In this document: one piece after another, positions 57,531 through 64,000 of the stretch
How the letters are laid out: the number at the start of each line of letters is the position of its first letter
Numbering within the stretch: position 1 is the stretch's first letter
From: Liopterus haemorrhoidalis
Lineage: Eukaryota > Arthropoda > Insecta > Coleoptera > Dytiscidae
Reading direction: 5' to 3'
Assembly: GCA_963971575.1 (NCBI GenBank)
Contig: OZ020611.1
Span: forward strand, 55,771,381-55,835,380
DNA length: 64,000 nt
The notes under the pieces: generated by a model
Database searches by the model: none
What the model was told of the DNA's origin: nothing
The model's input: only the letters and a program-made list of their open reading frames with translations
Translations under genes and position numbers: made by a program

Positions 57531-58532
57531 CTAGGGTTTACGTTTTTTAAGTTTATTTGGGAATTTTATTGTTTTTGTTACTTTCTTTATTTCATTCTGA
57601 AGCAAATTACAAAAATTTTCCGTAGCATTATCCACATGCATAGCATCTAAATAATCCCAATTGAGTAAATTTAAGTTTTCTTTTAATTTTTTATACTTAA
57701 TAAAATATTTAGTTTGATTGTGTTTTAAATTAAAGTTATGATTTTTTGTTATATCAGTGTTATTAAAATTTGCTTGCAGAACAATTGGAGAATGATCCGT
57801 TATTTTTGATTCAACAATCGACGACAATACATAATCTGATGTTAATTTAGTTTTGAAAAATATGTGATCAAGACATGTTTTACCTTCTCTTGTTGGTTTA
57901 TTGATATGAGAAATAAAACCATAATTACTTAGCATATTCAGATAATCATGACAGTTATTATCCATATTATCAAGTATGTTAATATTTATATCACCCGTTA
58001 TAATTTCATGAGTACAATTGCAATGCTCTATTATGTAATTTTGAAGTTTAGTTATAAATACATTAAAATTATAAGGAGGTGGTTTGTAAATAGAAGTAAT
58101 GCCTAAAGTTTCATTATTCACAAGTATTTCTGTTCTAATGAAATTATATTGGATATCGATATTAATAATCACATTCTTATGTTTTATACTATTTTTTACA
58201 AATATTAACACACCATCGTTCTGGTTTATCGTGCTATCATTAAAGTAAGTCACATAACCTGGTATCTTATAATAATCTAAATATTCTACATATCTAGTTT
58301 CTGACAAAATAATGAAATCAATAGTGAAATCTAATTCAGTGACTAAGACAATTAGTTCATCAAAGTTTTTGTGTACACTTCTTATATTTGTATGTAACAA
58401 TTTAAAATTATTTTTGAATTTATTGTTAAATTGACTGAAAGAGTTTTTTAAATCTTTTATATTATCAATAATTTCCGAGTTTATAACATTATATTTATCA
58501 ATCGTTTCAATAAATATATCATTGTTTTCCAT
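57531..58532 (-). pseudogene. LINE ORF2, AP-like endonuclease part (ends at premature stop)
   Basis: The first 333 codons hold the exonuclease-endonuclease-phosphatase fold: FKLLHTNIRSVHKN, IILSETRY, TSIYKPPPYN, ITGDININ, KTCLDHIFF and ITDHSPIVL, the expected catalytic Asn, Glu, Asp and His positions. The stop codon is TAG in the context RKP-TAG-ITTGLIKS; a single G-to-A change in TGG would explain it. The frame then continues into RT. The enzyme nicks target DNA to prime reverse transcription. Confidence 0.85.
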
Positions 58533-58610
58533 GATAAAAAGGAGAAAGAAAGAGCGGAAAAAATAAAGTTATAAGGACTAAATATAAGATGTGTACCTCT
58601 TTAGAAAAAT

Positions 58611-59576
58611 TTATACACTATACAATGGGTTTCCAGTAGATGAAGATCCGATTTCTTCTTTTGAGCTTATTTTATTATAGATGTCTTGTTCATTAAAAAT
58701 TATTGCTATGAGTGAATTTTCCTGTTTTCTCACAAAAAAATTTCCATTTTTGAACCAAACGAACTTATAGTTCATTTTGCGGGCTTGAATTTTGGTGAGG
58801 TGAAGAAGTCTCTTATAAAATGGCGACATGTTCTCGTTTATATAAATGTTATCACCGATGTTTGTATTACGAATTAAGGGCTTGGTAATAACATATTTAC
58901 GTTTCTTCAAAAAAATATCACGCTTGCTTCTATTACAAAACTGGACAATAAGAGGTCGAGTATTCCCGGATTTTGTGTGAATTCTATGCGCGACATCAAT
59001 ATCGGAAACTTCAATTGGGATTTCTAATTCTGCAGCCAAATCAAAAACTATTTGTTTACAATTTTCGTTTTGATTTTCTGGTATACCTATTATTTCGATA
59101 TTTTTGTTTCGGTTGTACTGCTCCATTTGTGCCAGTCTACCATTTATATTTTTTATGTATAATTCTTGGCTTGAATTCTGAATTTGTAGATCATTTATTT
59201 CATTTTTCATTTGTTCAGTTAGTTCTTTGTATTTATTATTTTCATTTTTTAATTCAGTAAATTGTTCGGTAATACGTGCTTCAAATGAATTAATTCTTTC
59301 ATTAATTGAATGTAAAATTGATTTAATCTCTTGAATATCATTATTAAATGTTTCACTATTACTTATTTCTTTCTTGTTTTTCATACTTTTTATTTGTTTA
59401 CACACATTGCAGATCCATTTCGTGTATTCGCCCTTATTACGCATAAATACGCAGTCTTGTGCAGTAAGTTGTACACATTGAGGGTGGTAAACGCCTTTAC
59501 AGTCACCGTTACACATCAATTTTTCATCTGTTCTATTTATTTTGACGGAACATTGTTTACATGCAATACCCGCCAT
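58611..59576 (-). CDS. LINE ORF1: PHD finger, coiled coil, RRM-like domain
   Basis: 321 codons, intact. Residues 6-59 form a C4HC3 PHD finger (C6, C9, C22, C26, H31, C34, C56, C59). Residues ~80-155 are rich in E, K, N and L with heptad spacing, consistent with a trimerising coiled coil. From ~160 the pattern NKNIEIIGIPENQNE, DIDVAHRIHTKSG, RPLIVQFCNRSKRD and KMNYKFVWFKNGNFFVRK resembles the L1-type RRM plus C-terminal domain. It probably binds element RNA. It lies 78 bp upstream of ORF2. Confidence 0.8.
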   Translation of the reverse strand: MAGIACKQCSVKINRTDEKLMCNGDCKGVYHPQCVQLTAQDCVFMRNKGEYTKWICNVCKQIKSMKNKKEISNSETFNNDIQEIKSILHSINERINSFEARITEQFTELKNENNKYKELTEQMKNEINDLQIQNSSQELYIKNINGRLAQMEQYNRNKNIEIIGIPENQNENCKQIVFDLAAELEIPIEVSDIDVAHRIHTKSGNTRPLIVQFCNRSKRDIFLKKRKYVITKPLIRNTNIGDNIYINENMSPFYKRLLHLTKIQARKMNYKFVWFKNGNFFVRKQENSLIAIIFNEQDIYNKISSKEEIGSSSTGNPLYSV

Positions 59577-60017
59577 TTAAATTTAAATTTAATCTGCACT
59601 TGTTGGTGAGTAAATTCGAAAATAATCAAAACAAGTAACTTTGTGTGCGACACTTTACAGGCAAGAAACGGTTCGTGACCTCGACTTGAATATATTTTAA
59701 AATAGATTTTTATTGTTTTAAATATTCTAAATTATTTTAATAGTTTGTTTAGTACGGCACTGTAATTTTCACACAAAATAGTAAGAAAATATTAAGTTCA
59801 TATTAATTTAATAATTCTGCTATTACCATTTGATTTTCCACAAAAAAATGCACTTTTTCACAGAGCTAATTCACTACGTGTGTAACTTGTTAAAACCTCG
59901 ATTACGATCTTCATCTGTTCATCTTCGCAATGACGCCCCTTAGCAAGCCCATCAGCGCCCTTTTCCTTAGTGCGCTAGGAGCCATCGCCCCCTCAGCCCC
60001 CCCTTACTGCGGCTCTG

Positions 60018-61055
60018 CACTAATTCATCTGTTATAGTTTTATTTGATTGATAGGATTCAACCCCTTATAAGTTCTACACAGTTCATAACACAATTTGTT
60101 ATATGCAACATCAATAACAATCATTGTCAGATTACAAAAGAAACATTCCAATAAGAAAGTTCGAAGAAACAAACTACTCTATAATATCATTATAAAGACT
60201 TCGAACTTTGAAGAATCGATTACGAGAAGACGTATGTATGTTAAATGGAATAGCAACGTCGGCAGTGCAGAGAACTAGAGTCTACGTCAGAAACCGGAAA
60301 CAGTATTATCAGTGTGAACTATTTGCATAAGCTTGCAGTTGCAAGATTGAATATATTATTCTGTACTTTGCGGTCAGATACTGCTAATTTGCATACTTGG
60401 GGTACCTGCATTGAATTAACAAGTATTTAATATTTGGTTAATGAAATTTCAAATTGAAAATTGGTGAAGCTATAAAAAAGGGCCCACAAATGAATAAAGT
60501 TGCTTTGATCTACTGATCAGGACCTATTTAAATTATTCATATCAGAATTTACGTGAATATTTTTATATTGGAAGGAATAAAGTTAATTCAAATTAGTTGT
60601 GAAATGACGTCACACTTGGTTAATTTAATTTCCAATGTTAGAAAGTAATGTAACTAACATGCTTAGTGTTACTCAGTTGTTACATTTGGCTTCCAAAAGT
60701 TGAGAGCCCTCTTCTACGTTGCAACATCTTCTGGACGGGTCAGGTTAAAATTACGTTTTATTTTGAATTGTATCAAATGTTAATATAATAAAAATTCCTT
60801 ACCAAAAACTCTTAGTAGCCTCACCCAAAGGATAGTTTGTCCCTCATTAATTATTGTGAAAGAGAACGAGAAAATGGCGTTCCCTTAATTGACCTGAACA
60901 AATAAAAATTCAAATAATTGGAACTAAAATATTCAAAAACCAGTGGCGAAGGGAAACCTCCTTAGACTAAAAAAAAATAATATAAATATTTAGATAAATC
61001 TTCAAAAATACATCAAATTATGTTCTATACAAATTTTTGTCCAAGGCTTGGTTTA
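60018..61055. other. No recognisable gene
   Basis: AT-rich, only short ORFs (60 codons at 60096-60278 without motif). CAGTGGCGAAGGG near 60942 is hAT-end-like but unpaired. Confidence 0.4.
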
Positions 61056-61059
61056 CTAG

Positions 61060-61650
61060 TTACGAATTAATTATCATGACCATGGAAACGTCACATATAA
61101 GTATGAAAAAATTGAGACTTTTATTTTAAATTCTAAATAATTTTACAAAAAATTTTAAAAATTTTTCGTTTTATCAAAAAACGTCTCAAATAAGAGTTAT
61201 TAGTAATTGTATTCATAGTAACTTTTGTTCAATAAATTTTTTCGAAATATTTTTCTGTTCCTAAATATTCGCAAAAATCTTAAAATCGACACGAGTAAAC
61301 TCCCATTTCTAGTCAACCGATCTTCATAAAAAACAATAGGGTTCTTCCCATTTAATAGGAGAATTTTTTAGTACCAGAACGAATTCTCCAAGTTGAACCG
61401 TTCTTGAGTTATCGTGTATACAAACACACAAACACACACACACAGACACACACACAGACACACACACAGACACACACACACACACACACACCCAGACACA
61501 CACACAGACACACACACATACGGACGGCACATAGAAAATAGGTTTTTTGGATTCCCTGGACCATGAAACGTGGTCATCAGTCAAAATCTCGACATCGAAA
61601 ATTTTCGCGATTACAATACTTGCCCCTTATATATTAAGGTCGGGCAAGTA
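61060..61650 (+). repeat. Third copy of the inverted-arm repeat, with hairpin end
   Basis: From TCATGACCATGGAAACGTC through CTCCCATTTCTAGTCAACCG this matches the right arm at 16025-16245 in the same orientation. After that it diverges, has a (CA)n tract (61421-61523) in place of the octamer array, and ends with the hairpin ACTTGCCC...GGGCAAGT (61619-61650) enclosing CTTATATATTAAG. It has no inverted partner in the window. Confidence 0.65.
61421..61523. repeat. (CA)n microsatellite with CAGA variants
   Basis: ACACACACAGACACACAC-type run. ORFs across it encode repetitive CVCVCVC peptides and are not genes. Confidence 0.9.
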
Positions 61651-61799
61651 AAAAGTGTATTCGAATATTTTTTGTATGGGGTAGCAAATAAAGAAGCAAA
61701 TTTTTATTTTTGATTATTTTATGATATTTTCGCCAAAAATACTTTTGTTCTTCACCCTATTTCCCAGAGGGTTTTGATTTAAAAATCTGAAAAAAAACT

Positions 61800-61995
61800 C
61801 AATTTTATACATAAAAATCAATTTCTGTTTGTCTATTATTTTTGCAAAGCCAAACGGTTAGACCAATTTTCACCAAATGTAGTACAGGGGGATGAAATAA
61901 TCCGAGAAAGGTTTTAGTGTGGGTTCCAACTTCGTCCGTGCCCGCTTAGGGGGCGTTATGGGAGGTAAACCATCAGTTTCGCACTCTCCGTGCAG

Positions 61996-61998
<3 letters not shown>
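61800..61998 (+). repeat. Helitron 5'-end-like sequence
   Basis: TTTATACATAAAAATCAATTT then CTGTTTGTCTATTA and GCCAAACGGTTAGACCAATTT resemble the 5' ends of common Helitrons. No matching 3' end downstream in this orientation, so it is a truncated relic at best. Confidence 0.35.

Positions 61999-62031
<33 letters not shown>
61999..62031. repeat. (ATT)n tract, possible LINE tail on minus strand
   Basis: Eleven ATT units; on the minus strand it reads (AAT)n like the tails at 55077 and 62336. No coding remnant adjoins it. Confidence 0.5.
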
Positions 62032-62335
62032 GTAGGCTAAACCTTAAGAGATTTATTGATATTATGTACACAAAAAATGAACTTAACTAGATTTGTAAAA
62101 AATTCCGGAAGAGCATAGGTATACACCTATCATACATCAATATCGTGTATTGGGCAATTTTCTGTTTTTAAACGTAAAAGTTTTTGTATTATAAGGTTTG
62201 TGGGTGCATAACATCGAAGTTTTATAGTGAAGTATCTATTATTTTAGAATAATAAATTAAACTATTTCACGTAGAATCATAATGTATTTAAAACTATACA
62301 TCAAAGATTAATAATAACGGAGTTATCACAGGGTA

Positions 62336-62640
62336 ATAATAATAATAATAATATTTATTTATAGGCATATAAATGTCAATACAGTATCACTACAAAATAA
62401 AATGTAAACAAGTATGTGAAAAACAAAGTAACCATTTAAGTACAATATTTATGCAACCATTTAAGTAATAAATAATTTGTAAAACATATTTAGATTATAT
62501 TTAAAATGTCTTAAACTCTCGACATCCTTAACATCAGTAGGTAAATAGTTATACTTTATAATGTCTTTATCGAAAATTGTGCAAAATTTTTACAATTCAT
62601 AGTGCTATGCTTTTTTTCCTCGTAACACAAATTCGGTTTT
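62336..62640 (-). pseudogene. LINE 3' end: RT protein C-terminus and (ATT)n tail
   Basis: The minus strand reads YNYLPTDVKDVESLRHFKYN and LNMFYKLFIT then a stop, the usual ending of CR1/jockey-type ORF2 (YN.LP.DIK...S...FK..L). The tail (TAATAA)n lies at 62336-62355. Upstream sequence is lost near 62640 next to a Helitron-like 3' end. Confidence 0.65.
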
Positions 62641-62651
62641 TATTTCGGATA

Positions 62652-62680
62652 CTAGCAGACCCGTTGCCAACGACGTTTAA
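62652..62680 (-). terminator. Helitron-like 3' terminus (family D)
   Basis: On the minus strand CGTCGTTGGCAACGGGTCTG is followed by CTAG at 62655-62652 and then T. CGTT/AACG forms a short hairpin. Its body would lie to the right and is apparently replaced by the Copia LTR. ACTAGCAGAC also occurs at 55126-55135. Confidence 0.5.
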
Positions 62681-62733
62681 AATATAAATAATAAAATTTA
62701 AATATAATATTTTGACATTATAAGAGCCTCCTA

Positions 62734-62861
62734 TGTTTTACAATATACTAAAACAATTATATAAGTGAATGACAAAATAAATGTCAGTGTGTATAAATAT
62801 TAATAAAGATTTATGTAATCTGTTTATTTATAAACTAAATAATAACTGATAATATTTAACA
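62734..62861 (+). repeat. Candidate Copia 5' LTR (or its 3' part)
   Basis: The right edge ..TTTAACA directly abuts the primer-binding site. TGTTTTACAATA at 62734 is a possible start, giving a 128-bp LTR with TATAAAT at 62792 and AATAAA at 62802. No second LTR is in the window, so the left boundary is a guess. Confidence 0.45.
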
Positions 62862-62875
62862 GGTTATGGGCCCAG
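62862..62875 (+). other. Primer-binding site, initiator tRNA-Met type
   Basis: GGTTATGGGCCCAG matches the internal initiator-Met tRNA primer site used by copia-type elements. Confidence 0.8.
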
Positions 62876-63055
62876 GCCTCCTGTTGAATCAAAGGTTGAA
62901 ATTTAATATAAAAATTTTCAACAAAAATATTGCGTGTAGGCAATAATAATTAAAGGTTAGTTGCAAAAGTGTAAATTGTACACAACAATATTGCGAGAAG
63001 GTAATGTTGAGTCAACAAAAAAAAAAAAAAAGGTGCAAGAGCTGTTATATAAAAC

Positions 63056-64000
63056 ATGGAGAATTATTTAAGGATAACGAAACTAAATAATTCAAATTAT
63101 CAGTTATGAAGTCACCAAATAAGATTACTAATAAAAGCAAAAAAGGCGTGGAGTTCAATTGAAAACATTAAACCCAATAAAGCAAATGATGAAGAATCCA
63201 ATGACATAAGAATATTAAACCAAAAAGAAATTGATGATTATGAAGAAAAAGATGCTATTGCAGCATCAATTTTACTTTCTTCATTAGAACCTGAACAAGC
63301 ACAGCAAGTATTAAACCTTGATGAAGCCAGAGACATTTGGTTTAAATTAAAACAAATTCATGAAGGAAAGACATCATCTAGAAGAGTAGACTTAAGGTTA
63401 GAATTAAGCACAATTAAAAAGAGAGATGATGAGAAAATTGAAAAGTATTTAGCAAGAAGACAATTTATCAGAGATCAGTTAGCCCAATGTGGAGCAAACA
63501 TTGAAAACGAAGAGTATTTTGGACTTATGTTAAATGGCTTACCTAGATCATTTAACGTAATAAGATTGCAGATGAAGGCAACAGGTTTAGAAAAACTTCT
63601 TACTGAAGAATTTATCTCAGGCTTAAAAGCACAAGAGGAAGAACTTGAAATAGATGAAACATAATCAAAGATGGAAGCTGCATGCGTAATTAAAGATTCA
63701 AGACCATCAGACAGAAAGGAGAGCAACAAGAAATGTTATGTATGTGGAAGATTTAACCATTTTGCACGAGAATGTTATTATAGAAAAGATGTCCATAATA
63801 ATAAAAATCGACAAGAAGTGGAAGGCAGAAGAAATCAATACTATAGACCAAATTTTCATAACTATTCCATACAGAGAGAACAAGCTAAGATAATAAGAAT
63901 TTCAGACGCTGAAGCAAAAGCTATCAGAAACAACAAGAAATATGAGCAGGAATTGAGTTTGCGAGCACAGGTATGTAATACATTAAATATTACAAAAAAT
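63056..64000 (+). pseudogene. Copia gag, partial at window edge, two in-frame stops
   Basis: Frame from ATG 63056 reads MENYLRITKLNNSNYQL, TGA at 63107-63109 where Trp is usual, then IRLLIKAKKAWSSIE and a UBN2-type gag body (AASILLSSLEPEQAQQVLNL, ARDIWFKLKQIHEG, YFGLMLNGLPRSF). A second stop, TAA at 63662-63664, is followed in the same frame by a CCHC zinc knuckle CYVCGRFNHFAREC (63734-63775). Gag coats the RNA in virus-like particles. The ORF continues past the window; protease, integrase and RT should lie beyond. Confidence 0.85.

Larger units (their letters stand above)
55077..59900 (-). mobile_element. Nearly intact LINE (CR1/jockey group)
   Basis: On the minus strand: ~300 bp 5' UTR, ORF1 (59576-58611), a 78-bp gap, ORF2 with endonuclease and RT (58532-55545), a 3' UTR and a (TAA)n tail at 55098-55077. 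Both ORFs are complete except for one in-frame stop in ORF2. The 5' boundary is not defined by sequence I can verify. The simple-repeat tail and two-ORF structure fit CR1-related elements. Confidence 0.85.
54946..60017. mobile_element. hAT-like ends enclosing a LINE
   Basis: CAGAGCCGTGTTTTGGCGCC at 54946 and, inverted from 60017, CAGAGCCGCAGTAAGGGGGG share CAGAGCCG. Inside the left end a 37-44 bp unit (CCTCAAAAT..AAGTGATGAGCAAAAA) is repeated twice and also occurs at 1-98. The LINE at 55077-59900 fills almost all the rest. No target duplication is seen, so the pairing of the two ends is tentative. Confidence 0.4.

Noticed and set aside
61324..61584. ORFs rich in CVCVCV on the minus strand
   Set aside because: Translation of the (CA)n microsatellite.

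Overview
This window looks like a stretch of an AT-rich animal nuclear genome, probably an arthropod. The evidence is an eukaryotic mobile-element complement (Helitron, Penelope-like element, CR1/jockey-type LINEs, mariner, hAT, PIF/Harbinger, Copia), abundant microsatellites, and no bacterial operon structure. I recognise no complete host gene. At most one short candidate 3' terminal exon (48401-48501) is visible. Nearly everything readable is a transposable element or its remains, often nested.

Layout. 1-7392: two minus-strand Helitron-type elements packed with 290-400 bp tandem units; the first lies in a LINE ORF1 (SGNH-esterase) fragment. 7393-10350: sparse relics (HTH transposase fragment, LINE C-terminus, a tRNA-like sequence, a SINE-like repeat). 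10352-16562: a 6.2 kb structure bounded by long inverted arms carrying (GTCTGTCC)n arrays, with four smaller inverted-repeat elements inside. 16563-19880: dispersed repeats and a cluster of perfect hairpins. 19882-29866: a four-level nest, with a LINE interrupted by a hAT element (8-bp target duplication), the hAT interrupted by a Penelope-like element (RT + GIY-YIG, hammerhead ribozymes), and its ORF interrupted by a 3 kb insertion. 31468-41700: a Helitron with an apparently intact 1,699-residue Rep/helicase protein carrying an OTU protease domain. 41701-50300: LINE scraps, dispersed repeats, a TA-flanked MITE, a second Penelope fragment with a ribozyme-like core, and a small Helitron with a 120-bp tandem array. 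50302-54930: two mariner relics, the second split by a hAT MITE and a Harbinger MITE. 54946-60017: a nearly intact minus-strand LINE (PHD-finger ORF1; EN-RT ORF2 broken by one stop codon) inside hAT-like ends. 61000-64000: more repeat ends and the start of a Copia element (initiator-Met PBS, gag with two in-frame stops) running off the window.

The Rep/helicase gene is the only long intact element gene and is the plausible source of mobility for the array-bearing Helitron derivatives sharing its termini. All repeat comparisons were made by eye; coordinates of termini with target duplications are exact, others are approximate.
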